DNA of 64,000 nucleotides from Elusimicrobiales bacterium (GTDB lineage Bacteria; Elusimicrobiota; Elusimicrobia; Elusimicrobiales; UBA9959): assembly GCA_031082205.1 (NCBI GenBank), contig JAVHLJ010000001.1, positions 1 to 64,000 of the forward strand, read 5' to 3'. Position 1 is the stretch's first letter. Each line of letters begins with the position of its first letter. Both the position numbers and the translations under genes were made by a program. This document shows, in pieces, positions 1 through 11,047 of the stretch. The notes beneath the pieces were generated by a model. It did not search any database, had not been told where the DNA came from, and was given only the letters and a program-made list of their open reading frames with translations.

Positions 1-1
1 G

Positions 2-460
2 GAAATAGCGCCCGCGCCCCGCACCGCCGCCGAAACGCCGCCGGTCAAGGCCGCCGCGGAGCCTTCGCCCGAAAGCCCGGCGGCCCAGCCTGCCGCCGAA
101 AGCGCCGCGGCCCCGGAGGGAGGCGGGGGCCGGACAGCGGATGCCCAGGCCTCCTATTTCAAGCCCGTCACGGACAGGAACCCTTTCTTCACCCCCGAGG
201 ATTACGCCAGGATCCGCGCGGAAGAATACCGCCGCAGGCAGGAGGCCCGCGACCGCGCCAGGGCGGCCGCGCAGGTCCCCCGCGAAGTGCTGGTAGAGAG
301 CCGCATGAACATACAGGGGATAGTCGGGACCAACGTCATAATCAACGGCGAAATGTATTCCAGGGGCGACACGGTTATGGGCGCCAGGATAATCTCGATA
401 GGCTCGAACTACATAATAGGGGAGCACAAGGGCCGCAGGTTCAGGAAATACATGCAGTGA
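2..460 (+). CDS. PilP-like pilus assembly protein, 3' part (start outside window)
   Basis: The reading frame is open from base 2 and ends at TGA 458-460; the start lies upstream, so this is a C-terminal fragment of about 152 residues. The first third is an Ala/Pro/Glu-rich linker, followed by an Arg/Glu-rich helix (EEYRRRQEARDRARAA) and a compact C-terminal beta domain beginning MNIQGIVGTNVIINGEMYS. That layout (disordered linker, then a small beta domain giving residues like GIVGT.. and a late YIIGEHKGRRF) is what PilP/GspC-type inner-membrane partners of the secretin look like. The secretin gene follows 63 bp downstream, which supports the role. The family is inferred from architecture and context; no signature motif decides between PilP and GspC. 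Confidence 0.6.
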   Translation, partial: EIAPAPRTAAETPPVKAAAEPSPESPAAQPAAESAAAPEGGGGRTADAQASYFKPVTDRNPFFTPEDYARIRAEEYRRRQEARDRARAAAQVPREVLVESRMNIQGIVGTNVIINGEMYSRGDTVMGARIISIGSNYIIGEHKGRRFRKYMQ

Positions 461-523
461 CGGACCGGCGGGAGACCTTTAATAAGATATAATTAGACCG
501 GGAAGCATGGCTTCGGAGGCTTT

Positions 524-2206
524 ATGAAAGCGATCAGGATCCTGACAGCTGCGGTTCTTTTCCTACAGGCGGTGCTGCTGCCGGCGGTTCCCGCCGTCGC
601 GCAGGACGCCGACAGGCAGTTCATGAACGAACTGCAGGGGCCTTCCGAAGAGGGCGGACCCATACTCCAGGGCGGCCAGGGCGCCATGCCGCGAGCCCAG
701 GTGCCGGGGGCCCCTATAGAGTCGGCCCAGATCGGCGAGGCGCAGCGCGAGGCCCCCATGTACGAGGAAGCGGAAACGGTCTCCCCGCTGGACCGCAAGA
801 TAGGCCCGATACGCCTGAAGGCCGCTCCCCTGTCGACTTTTCTCGACGTGGTCTCGGCCCAGTCCAAGGTCAACTTCATCATAACCGACGGCCTCGAAAA
901 GACCACCATCACCGTTTTCCTCCGCAAGACCACGGTGCGAGAGGCACTGGAACTTCTCCTGCGGGTAAAGGGTCTGACCTATCAGCGCATAGGCAAGAGC
1001 AATACCTACGTAGTCACCAGGCGGGCCGCCGATCAGCCCAACCTGATAACCAAGATCTACACGCTCAACTATATCCCGCTGATACCCGTCTCCTCGGTGT
1101 TCAGCGACATAAGCGCCATCACCTCGCAGGACGTCTCCTCCGGCGGCGGCCAGCAGATGGGCCAGGGCCAGCAGCAGGGCGGCCCGGGGGACGGCAGGGA
1201 AGACAAGACCGAGAGCGCCATCGCCATACTAAACATAGTCAACAGCGTGCTTTCCAAGAAGTACGGCAAGATGGCCACCGACCCCAGGACCAACTCGCTG
1301 GTCATCACCGACATCCCCGAGGTCTTCCCGCAGGTGGAGCAGATAATCGCAGAGCTGGACAAGAAGGCCCCGCAGATACTCATCGAGGCCCAGATAGTCG
1401 AGATCAATACCGACCGCATGAACGAACTGGGCATAGAGTGGGGGGGGTCCCGCGGCGAGATGGCCTATTTCGCCGGCCCGGCCCGCCTGACCGACTACGG
1501 CCTGAGGCCGGGTTTCTTCAGCGGCGACCAGTGGAAATTCTTTTACCCGGAAGCAAGCCAGTCCTTTTTCTCTCCCAGCGAGCCCGAGCCGCCCGAAGCC
1601 ATAGATCCGGTCTCAGCGACCAAACTGGGCGGCCCGCGTGGCATCTACTACGGCATCTTCAGCCTCGCCCAGCTCCAGGCGATCTTCAGGGCCCTGATCT
1701 CCCGCGGCGAGGCGCGCTACCTTGGCAAGCCCAAGATCGTCTCGATGAACAACAAGACCGCCATCATCCAGATCTCCAGGGACGCGGCGGTGGGCACATC
1801 CAGCTCAGTCACTTCGGCCGGCGGCGCGGCCGGAGAGGCTTCGACCAGCCTCGAGCGCCGGCGCGTCGGGCTTAACCTGCAGGTGACGCCCCAGGTCAAC
1901 AAGGAGGGCTTCATCACGATGATAGTCCAGCCCTCCTACTCCGATATAATGCCGTCGGCCATCACCGTCCAGGGAACGACGGTCTACGACCCTGTCAGCC
2001 GCGGAGCGTCCACGATGGTGCGCGTCAAGAACGGCCAGACCGTGGTCATCGGCGGCATGCTGTCCTCCACCGAGACCAAGACCGTGAAGAAGGTCCCGCT
2101 GCTCGGCTATATCCCGATAGTCGGCTGGCTTTTCACCAGCGTCAGCTCCAGGCGCACCAACACCGACCTGGTCATCTTCATCACCCCCACCATACTGGTG
2201 GACTAA
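524..2206 (+). CDS. pilQ: Type IV pilus / type II secretion secretin (PilQ/GspD family)
   Basis: 560 residues with a clear signal peptide (MKAIRILTAAVLFLQAVLLPAVPAVAQ). After a Pro/Gln-rich linker, residues about 88-170 form an N0/STN-type domain (IGPIRLKAAPLSTFLDVVS...), then an N1 secretin domain with a Gly/Gln-rich insert (GGGQQMGQGQQQGGPGD), and the conserved secretin core from about 285 to the end (APQILIEAQIVEIN ... VIGGMLSS ... VPLLGYIPIVGWLF). It should form the outer-membrane ring through which the pilus or substrate passes. No AMIN domain is obvious, so PilQ versus GspD rests on context; the following PilB/PilC-like genes and prepilins fit either. The ATG follows GGAGG by 7 bases, and a TATAAT lies at 488-493. 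Confidence 0.85.
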   Translation: MKAIRILTAAVLFLQAVLLPAVPAVAQDADRQFMNELQGPSEEGGPILQGGQGAMPRAQVPGAPIESAQIGEAQREAPMYEEAETVSPLDRKIGPIRLKAAPLSTFLDVVSAQSKVNFIITDGLEKTTITVFLRKTTVREALELLLRVKGLTYQRIGKSNTYVVTRRAADQPNLITKIYTLNYIPLIPVSSVFSDISAITSQDVSSGGGQQMGQGQQQGGPGDGREDKTESAIAILNIVNSVLSKKYGKMATDPRTNSLVITDIPEVFPQVEQIIAELDKKAPQILIEAQIVEINTDRMNELGIEWGGSRGEMAYFAGPARLTDYGLRPGFFSGDQWKFFYPEASQSFFSPSEPEPPEAIDPVSATKLGGPRGIYYGIFSLAQLQAIFRALISRGEARYLGKPKIVSMNNKTAIIQISRDAAVGTSSSVTSAGGAAGEASTSLERRRVGLNLQVTPQVNKEGFITMIVQPSYSDIMPSAITVQGTTVYDPVSRGASTMVRVKNGQTVVIGGMLSSTETKTVKKVPLLGYIPIVGWLFTSVSSRRTNTDLVIFITPTILVD

Positions 2207-2223
2207 AGCGGGGGGAGAGGAGA

Positions 2224-2257
2224 GGGCGGACCCGGGACACTGTCGCGGAGTCCGCCC
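2224..2257 (+). other. Hairpin between the secretin and ATPase genes
   Basis: GGGCGGAC (2224-2231) and GTCCGCCC (2250-2257) form a perfect 8-bp stem with an 18-base loop, ending 11 bases before the ATPase start codon. No T-run follows, so it is not a standard terminator. The next gene has no good Shine-Dalgarno, so the hairpin could affect its translation or mRNA processing; that function is inference. Confidence 0.35.
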
Positions 2258-2268
2258 GCTTAAGATTT

Positions 2269-4017
2269 ATGGCAAGAAAGAAGCTCGGCGAAATACTGAT
2301 CCAGTCAGGCGTCATCAGCGAGGAACAGCTCGCCAAGGCGCTCAAGTTCCAGACCCAGTCCCCTTGCCTCATCGGCGAGGCGCTGGTAAAGCTGCATTAC
2401 GCCAGCGAGGAGCAGGTGGCGATAGCCCTTTCCAAACAGCTGGGCAGCCCCTACGCCTCGCGCGAGAACAAGATACTCAGCCCCGAAAAATCCCAGGGGC
2501 TGGATAAGATCGTCTCCGAGAAATTCGCCCGTGAAAACGCGGTCGTGCCGCTGTTCATAGAGGATAATATCCTCGCGGTGGCGATGGCCGATCCCACCAA
2601 TATCCTTCTGCTCGATAATATAAAGATGGTCGCGGGCATGGAGATAACGCCTTTCATCTCCACGCGCGAGCAGATACTCAAGGTCATCGATGTTTTCTAC
2701 GGCGGCCAGGCCGGCGACCTTATCGACAAGGTCATGGAGAGCGGAGACGGCAAGGACGTCGCCGGGGGGGACGTAGCCGACGCCCTGACCCCCGACGGCA
2801 AGCTCGACCTGGACAAGGTGATAGTGGGAGACAGCCGCGGCGCCCAGTCCATACAGCTGGTCAACGCCATCCTGAAGCAGGCCATCGGCGAGCGCACCTC
2901 GGACATACACCTGGAGAAGTTCGACGAGAAGATCTCGCTGCGCTTCCGCATAGACGGCACGCTCTACGAGCGCAGCGCCCCGCCGACCGAGCTCTTCGAC
3001 GCCATCATCTCGCGCTTCAAGATCCTTTCCAAGCTCGACATCTCCGAGCGCCGCCTGCCGCAGGACGGCAGCTTCACCATCAAGTTCCAGAGCCGCAACA
3101 TCGAGAACCGCGTAAGCGTCTGTCCCACCGTCTTCGGCGAGAAGCTGGTGCTCCGCATCATGGACCGCGGTTCCGTGGAACTGAACATAGAAAAAATAGG
3201 CTTCGAGCCGCGCCAGAAAGAGGACTTCCTCAAAGCCGCAGAGTCGCCTCACGGCCTGATACTCCTGACCGGCCCCACCGGCTCCGGTAAGACCACCACT
3301 CTCAACGCCGTGCTTAACACGGTCAAATCCCCCGAGATAAACATCATGACGCTGGAGGACCCGGTCGAAATAAAAATGGAGGGCGTCAGCCAGGTGCAGA
3401 TAAAGCCCGCCATAGGCCTGACCTTCGCCTCCGGCCTGCGCTCCTTCCTCCGCCAGGACCCGGACGTCATACTGGTCGGCGAAACCCGCGACAACGAGAC
3501 GGCCGAGGCCTGCCTCAAGGCGGCCATGACCGGCCATCTCGTGCTTTCCACGCTGCACACCAACAGCGCGCTCGAGGCCGTGCCGCGCCTCATCGACATG
3601 GATATCGAGGCGTACCTGCTGGCGAGCACTCTCCTGCTGGTGGCGGCCCAGCGCCTGGTCCGCGTCCTCTGCGACTGCAAGATCCCCTACAAGCCCCCGC
3701 AGGAAGAGCTGGATATGTTCGCCAGGGAGTCCTTCCTTAACCCGCTGCCGGACCTCAACCGCCTGATCTTCTACAAGGCCAAGGGCTGTCCCAAATGCTT
3801 CGATATGGGCTACAAGGGCCGCAAGGCCATCTACGAGGTGTATTTCATCACCGAGGAGATCAAGCGCATCATCTCCAAGGACGCCGATATCCCCAAGATG
3901 AAAGTGGCCGCGGCCAAAGGCGGCGCCTGGGACCTGCGGGCCAGCGGCTGGCGCAAGGTCCTGGCGGGCGTGACCTCGGTGGACGACATGATGTCGGTCA
4001 CGATGGTGGAGCACTGA
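2269..4017 (+). CDS. pilB: Type IV pilus assembly / type II secretion ATPase (PilB/GspE family)
   Basis: 582 residues. An N-terminal MshEN/GspE-N type domain (LGEILIQSGVISEEQLAKAL...) is followed by the AAA+-like secretion ATPase core. The Walker A motif GPTGSGKTTT lies near residue 335, the Asp box and Walker B region reads DPDVILVGETRDNETA, and the His box is STLHTNSA. A C-terminal zinc-binding arrangement is present: CDCK, then about 45 residues on, CPKC. This is the cytoplasmic motor that drives pilin or pseudopilin polymerisation on the platform protein encoded next. Length and motif order match PilB/GspE rather than the shorter retraction ATPase PilT, which lacks the MshEN domain. Confidence 0.92.
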   Translation: MARKKLGEILIQSGVISEEQLAKALKFQTQSPCLIGEALVKLHYASEEQVAIALSKQLGSPYASRENKILSPEKSQGLDKIVSEKFARENAVVPLFIEDNILAVAMADPTNILLLDNIKMVAGMEITPFISTREQILKVIDVFYGGQAGDLIDKVMESGDGKDVAGGDVADALTPDGKLDLDKVIVGDSRGAQSIQLVNAILKQAIGERTSDIHLEKFDEKISLRFRIDGTLYERSAPPTELFDAIISRFKILSKLDISERRLPQDGSFTIKFQSRNIENRVSVCPTVFGEKLVLRIMDRGSVELNIEKIGFEPRQKEDFLKAAESPHGLILLTGPTGSGKTTTLNAVLNTVKSPEINIMTLEDPVEIKMEGVSQVQIKPAIGLTFASGLRSFLRQDPDVILVGETRDNETAEACLKAAMTGHLVLSTLHTNSALEAVPRLIDMDIEAYLLASTLLLVAAQRLVRVLCDCKIPYKPPQEELDMFARESFLNPLPDLNRLIFYKAKGCPKCFDMGYKGRKAIYEVYFITEEIKRIISKDADIPKMKVAAAKGGAWDLRASGWRKVLAGVTSVDDMMSVTMVEH

Positions 4018-4068
4018 CCCTGATTGATTCGATAGCCGTTATTTGTTAAAGTTCTCCGGGGTAACGCT

Positions 4069-5286
4069 ATGGGCAAGTTCATCTATACCGTCCAGGACGC
4101 GCAGGGAACCGTCACGACAGGTCACCTTGACGCGGAAGACGAGGACCAGGCGGTACAAGCCCTTCAGACCAAGGGCCTCTTCATTCTTTCCATACAGTCG
4201 GAACAGACCAAGGCCGGCGGCCTCCGCCGCCAGGCCTCAACGGGCTCGGTCGCGGGCCGCGACCTGGTCTTTTTCGGCGAGCAGATCGCCACGCTGCTGG
4301 CCGGCGGCGTGCCGCTGGTCCGCGCGCTCTCGCTTCTCTCCGAGCACGCCGAGAACAAGGCGCTGGGCGCCGTACTGGGCGCCATAACCAAGGAAGTTTC
4401 CGCGGGCGGCGCCCTCCACAAGGCGCTGGAGAAGCACCCCAAGGTCTTCGACGAGGTCTGGATCTCGCTGGTTCAGGCCGGGGAGGTCTCGGGCCAGCTG
4501 CCCGCCGTGCTGCGCCAGATCACGGCCTATTCCGAGGCGCAGGAAGGCATAAAATCCAAGATGATAACGGCCGTCGCCTATCCCGCCGTGCTGTTCACCA
4601 TGTCCATGGGCGTGCTGGGCTACTTCATCATCTTCATCGTGCCCGTTTTCGCCGGCATCTTCGCCGACTTCAACCTGGAGCTGCCGTTCATAACCAAGAT
4701 AGTGCTCATGGTTTCCAGCGTGGTCACCCAGTACTTCATGCTGATGATAGTAGTGGGCGTCGGCTCCGTGCTGGCCTTCCGGGCCTACATTTCGACCCCG
4801 GCGGGCCGCCTCACCTGGAACCACGTCGTCTTCAAGATGCCGCTGATCGGACCGCTGGTCAAGAACATAAACATCGAGCGCCTGCTGACCACGATGTCGA
4901 CGCTCATCAAGAGCGGCGTCAGCATCCTCAACGCCGTTTCCGTGCTCGAGGGCGCCTTCCGCAAGAACCTGATCTTCCAGAACGCTCTCAAGAAGGCCAA
5001 GAGCGAGATCGCCAGCGGCCGCTCCATAGCGGACTCCTTCCGCAAGACCGGCATCTTCCCGGGGATGGTCACCGAGATGATGTGGATGGGCGAGGAGTCG
5101 GGCAAATTGCCGGACATAATCCAGGTGCTTTCAAAGTTCTACCAGGAGCAGATAGACCAGTTCCTCCGCCGCTTCGCCGCCATGATAGACCCGATCCTGG
5201 TCGTGGGCATCGGCGGCATCATAGCGGTCATCGTCATGTCCATCTTCATGCCTATATTCCAACTGTCGCAGATCGGCGCCAAATAG
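4069..5286 (+). CDS. pilC: Pilus assembly inner-membrane platform protein (PilC/GspF family)
   Basis: 405 residues with two T2SSF repeats: the first around FFGEQIATLLAGGVPLVRALSLL (about 65-190), the second around ERLLTTMSTLIKSGVSILNAVSVL (about 265-390). Three hydrophobic segments are visible (near 165-200, 210-240 and the C-terminal ILVVGIGGIIAVIVMSIFMPIF), as expected. The N-terminal 60 residues resemble the cytoplasmic helper region of PilC (KFIYTVQDAQGTVTTGHLDAEDEDQAV). It anchors the ATPase and recruits pilins in the inner membrane. It lies 51 bp after the ATPase gene and 8 bp before the first prepilin, so the block is probably co-transcribed. Confidence 0.92.
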   Translation: MGKFIYTVQDAQGTVTTGHLDAEDEDQAVQALQTKGLFILSIQSEQTKAGGLRRQASTGSVAGRDLVFFGEQIATLLAGGVPLVRALSLLSEHAENKALGAVLGAITKEVSAGGALHKALEKHPKVFDEVWISLVQAGEVSGQLPAVLRQITAYSEAQEGIKSKMITAVAYPAVLFTMSMGVLGYFIIFIVPVFAGIFADFNLELPFITKIVLMVSSVVTQYFMLMIVVGVGSVLAFRAYISTPAGRLTWNHVVFKMPLIGPLVKNINIERLLTTMSTLIKSGVSILNAVSVLEGAFRKNLIFQNALKKAKSEIASGRSIADSFRKTGIFPGMVTEMMWMGEESGKLPDIIQVLSKFYQEQIDQFLRRFAAMIDPILVVGIGGIIAVIVMSIFMPIFQLSQIGAK

Positions 5287-5294
5287 GGGGCAAA

Positions 5295-5795
5295 ATGCGG
5301 TCCATAAGAAAAGGGTTCACCCTCGTCGAACTGATGGTGGTTGTCATCATACTGGGCGTGCTCACCTCGATGGGAGTCCCCTACTATCTCAAGACGGTGG
5401 AGAGCTCCAAGGCGATGGACGCCGTGGCGGTGACGCACATGGTGGGCGTGGCCACGCAGATGATGATGCTCGACAACCCGAATATGACCTATAACGGCGG
5501 GGCGATGTCGAACGTCGGCGGCGCCTGCCCCACGTCGGGGGCACGCTACGGTTACGACCTGGTGCGCTGCAACTATATCTCGCGGCAGGACTGGACCGGT
5601 ATGGCCTACACGATACGGTCCTGCAACCCCAACACGGGGGCGGGGGGGACGGGCTGCTCGGGCGGCATCACGGCCCACGCCAAGCGCAAGACCGGGAAAT
5701 ACGTGGGCTGGACCTACTGGTTCACTACCGCCGGGGAATGCTTGCGTTCCCCCACTGTGGGCGCGCTGCAGGCGCCCAGTTGCCCCGGTTTCTGA
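5295..5795 (+). CDS. Type IV pilin / pseudopilin, probable major subunit
   Basis: The ORF track starts this frame at 5082, inside pilC. I choose ATG 5295 because it follows GGGGG and gives a textbook prepilin: MRSIRKG then FTLVELMVVVIILGVLTSMGVP. Cleavage after Gly leaves N-methyl-Phe and Glu at position 5. The protein has 166 residues with a soluble C-terminal domain holding several Cys (GGACPTSG, VRCNY, RSCNP, TGCSGG, GECLR, PSCPG), enough for three disulfides. It should be processed by a prepilin peptidase that is not encoded in this window. It is first of the four prepilin genes and is taken as the main subunit only by position and canonical N-terminus. Confidence 0.85.
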   Translation: MRSIRKGFTLVELMVVVIILGVLTSMGVPYYLKTVESSKAMDAVAVTHMVGVATQMMMLDNPNMTYNGGAMSNVGGACPTSGARYGYDLVRCNYISRQDWTGMAYTIRSCNPNTGAGGTGCSGGITAHAKRKTGKYVGWTYWFTTAGECLRSPTVGALQAPSCPGF

Positions 5796-5814
5796 CCTTT
5801 ACAGGGAGGCTGCG

Positions 5815-6285
5815 GTGAGGACCAGACCAGGCGTTACCCTTATAGAAGTCGCTATAGCCGGGCTGATAACGGCCATGACGACCGCCGCGGTCTTTTCGGT
5901 CGTCTTGTCCAGTTTCGTCTCGCATGAGCGCGCCGACAAGCGCGAACTGGCCGGGCTCATGATCAAGCAGGCTCAGAAGACGCTTATGGGCTATGTCTCC
6001 GCCGTGCCCGGGGAGGCCCTCTACACGCCGGGGTCCCCCGTGGGGCATTGGCCGGCCTCCGCCACTGCGGGCTGGTCGCTGCGGGGGAACACAGCGGGGG
6101 TGACCCACGACATCTCCTCGCTTATCAACGGCACCGATCTCCAGTTCCCGGGGACCACCTGCGTGGCCGGGAGCAGCTTATGCCGCTTCACCTACACAGT
6201 TGTGGACCAGGACTGCGGTATGGGCACGGCCAACACCGCCTTGGCCTGTAAGCGGGTAACTTTCGATCTGCTCTATGCCAATTAA
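5815..6285 (+). CDS. Minor prepilin
   Basis: 156 residues, GTG start at 5815 preceded by GGGAGG. The prepilin signal is RPG followed by VTLIEVAIAGLITAMTTAAVFSVV, with Glu at position 5 and Val instead of Phe at position 1. The soluble part has a few Cys (TTCVAGSSLCRF, QDCG, ALACKR). It is likely a minor pilin that primes or tips the pilus or pseudopilus. Its 3' end overlaps the next prepilin gene by 11 bases, implying translational coupling. The subfamily (PilV/GspI-like) cannot be settled from sequence alone. Confidence 0.8.
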   Translation: MRTRPGVTLIEVAIAGLITAMTTAAVFSVVLSSFVSHERADKRELAGLMIKQAQKTLMGYVSAVPGEALYTPGSPVGHWPASATAGWSLRGNTAGVTHDISSLINGTDLQFPGTTCVAGSSLCRFTYTVVDQDCGMGTANTALACKRVTFDLLYAN

Positions 6286-6982
6286 AAAACGCGTCCTCTT
6301 TCGTTCACGCCCCGGCTTTTCTCTTACCGAGATGATGATGGCGGTCATGATCTCCGGCATGGTCCTGTCTTCCCTGGCGGCGATACACGCCACCAGCACC
6401 ACCCACCTGTTCCAGAATTACAGGCAGAACAAGATAAAGAACGAGGCCAGCATCGCGATGAAGACGGTGATGAGCCGGCTCTCGGGGGCCACCCGGATCG
6501 AAAGGCCGGCGGCCGGAACGGCGGAGAATTGGCTTTATATAGCCGAGAACGTCGATCATCTGCCTACGCGCTGCTACCCTATCCGCGCCGGAGAGCCGGT
6601 GCGCTGGCATCTTTTCTGCCGCTATACGTCCGTCAACAGTTTTTGCCGCTCAGGAAGCTGCCTTATGTACCATACGGGCACCATAGCCGGCGGGCCGGGC
6701 TGCCCTAATACCGCAACGGCACCGGCTCTCCCCATACCCGCTTTCTGCGGCCCCGGCGGAGGGGGGACCGTCACCCGGCTGATGGACCACATCAGCGTTT
6801 CGGCCGCGCCGATCTTCTCCCGGCGTACCGCGGACGGGATATTCGAGAGGTCCTCCGTCCGGACCCGTCTTCACATGCTGTGGACTCCGCCCGCCGGCCT
6901 GAACACCACGGCGCGCCCCATAGACTCCGTCCTGCAGTCGGTAGGCTCCATACAGTGCAATCCGGGCTCCCCCGGCTGCTGA
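6275..6982 (+). CDS. Minor prepilin, PilW/GspJ-like
   Basis: 235 residues. The signal is a short basic leader ending RPG, then FSLTEMMMAVMISGMVLSSLAAIHAT, with Phe1 and Glu5 as in class III signal peptides. The long soluble domain (about 200 residues, with Cys pairs such as YTSVNSFCRSGSC) and position after a small PilV-like gene resemble PilW or GspJ, the largest minor pilins. The start overlaps the preceding gene. It probably sits at the tip complex and takes part in initiating assembly. Confidence 0.8.
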   Translation: MPIKKRVLFRSRPGFSLTEMMMAVMISGMVLSSLAAIHATSTTHLFQNYRQNKIKNEASIAMKTVMSRLSGATRIERPAAGTAENWLYIAENVDHLPTRCYPIRAGEPVRWHLFCRYTSVNSFCRSGSCLMYHTGTIAGGPGCPNTATAPALPIPAFCGPGGGGTVTRLMDHISVSAAPIFSRRTADGIFERSSVRTRLHMLWTPPAGLNTTARPIDSVLQSVGSIQCNPGSPGC

Positions 6983-7001
6983 TCCCGCCGGGCCGGTCTC
7001 C

Positions 7002-7030
7002 TTGAAAAAAGGGACCCTCTCTGCTAGACT
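7002..7030 (+). promoter_or_regulatory. Sigma70-type promoter abutting the last prepilin gene
   Basis: TTGAAA (7002-7007) and TAGACT (7025-7030) are separated by 17 bases. The -10 box ends six bases before ATG 7037, so transcription would start at or next to the start codon. This would give a leaderless mRNA, consistent with the absence of a Shine-Dalgarno. Box positions are read directly; promoter activity is inference. Confidence 0.5.
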
Positions 7031-7036
7031 ATCCCT

Positions 7037-7354
7037 ATGGGAAAAGACAAGCGGCGGCTGGGGCCGCGCCTCCGCAGGGGAGCCGTTCTTCTGCAGACAC
7101 TTGTGATCTCCGTGGTCATATCCATGATCGCGGTCATGGTCATGAAGTGGGTGCTGGCCCGCTATTCCATAGCTACCCGGGTCCAGCGCGCGGCCGTGGC
7201 CGAAGGGCGGGCCGACGGCTGCATAGCCGACCGCGCTTCCCGCTGGACCTTCGCCAACTCGGCCGCCGCCAGCGGCGGCTGCGATAGCGGTGTCGGCAAC
7301 TCCGTTTCCGGCCCCGCCGGGAACCAGACTATCACCATCACAGTCACGGAATAA
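7037..7354 (+). CDS. Small PilX/GspK-like prepilin-related protein
   Basis: 105 residues. A very basic leader (MGKDKRRLGPRLRRG) precedes a hydrophobic helix AVLLQTLVISVVISMIAVMVM, resembling a class III signal. Position 5 after the Gly is Gln rather than Glu, and position 1 is Ala. PilX and GspK-type proteins commonly lack Glu5, so a PilX-like or GspK-like role is reasonable, but the soluble domain is unusually short (about 70 residues). It closes the pilin block and is separated by one base from the next gene. Confidence 0.65.
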   Translation: MGKDKRRLGPRLRRGAVLLQTLVISVVISMIAVMVMKWVLARYSIATRVQRAAVAEGRADGCIADRASRWTFANSAAASGGCDSGVGNSVSGPAGNQTITITVTE

Positions 7355-7355
7355 G

Positions 7356-8223
7356 ATGAAAGGCAAGGCCGCGGCCCTCCTTCTCACGCTGCTGATGCCC
7401 GTAGGCGCCGGCGCCGCCCCCGCGGACTGGAAACTGAAAGCCTCTCCCCATTTCGATATCTACCACGAGGCCGGCTGGGCCCCCAACTCCATAGCCATAG
7501 AGATGGAGAAGCTCTACGCCTCAATGCGGCTCAACCTCTCCATGTTCGCGCCGTGGATGGTCAAGGAGAAGACGAAGGTCTATATCCACGCCAGCCAGCA
7601 GGCCTACCTGAAGGGGGAATTCGAGCCGCCGGCCTGGTCCAAGGGCCTCGCTTTCACGTCCAAAAAGACCATAGTGGTCTACGACTCGGGGGACCTGGCC
7701 AAGCTTCGTGCCGTCATAGCGCATGAGCTGACGCATCTTTATTTCGAGACCTATTTCGCCGAGAAGCTCAAGTACCCGCCGCAATGGCTCAACGAAGGCC
7801 TGGCCGTAATGATGGAGGACTCCTCCCATTCCGCCGAAGGAGGGCCGTGGACGACGGCGCTCAAATACATCCCGCGGGAGCGCTTCTTCGGGATGCGCTC
7901 GTATTTTTCCAGCGAGCTGGCCTCGCTTAACACGGACCAGAAGATAGGCGACTGGTACCTGCAGGCTTTCGGCATAGTAAGGCACCTCTACAGCCCGGCG
8001 CAGAGGCTGCAGTTCAGGAATTTCTGCGAGAAGATAAGGGACGGGGCGGACCTGGAAAAGGCGCTCTGGGAAGTCTACCGGGTGCGCGACGCCGACCATT
8101 TCGAGAAAAAGTGGACGGCCTGGCTGGACCTATACCGCGCCCAGGATAAGCCCGGCTTCGGCGGGCAGCGGCCCAGCGCCAGCTTCAACTTCCAGCCGGT
8201 AAAGCTTTCCTCGTTCGGTTTCA

Positions 8224-8246
<23 letters not shown>
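7356..8246 (+). CDS. Secreted gluzincin-type metallopeptidase-like protein
   Basis: The ORF track begins at 7290; I choose ATG 7356 since it gives a clean signal peptide (MKGKAAALLLTLLMPVGAGA) and lies just after the preceding stop, for 296 residues. The zinc motif HELTH is at residues 123-127, and Glu147 in WLNEGLAV lies 20 residues after the second His, giving HExxH-19-E as in M1/M61/'peptidase MA-like' gluzincins. The substrate is unknown. Its place immediately after the prepilins suggests it travels with the pilus locus, although it may be an independent periplasmic or exported enzyme. Its 3' end overlaps the convergent uvrA by 23 bp. Confidence 0.75.
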
Positions 8247-11046
<2,800 letters not shown>

Positions 11047-11047
11047 G

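Noticed and set aside
2305-4014. 569-aa minus-strand ORF opposite the pilus ATPase
   Set aside because: Shadow of a GC-rich gene; the plus-strand ORF has all secretion-ATPase motifs.
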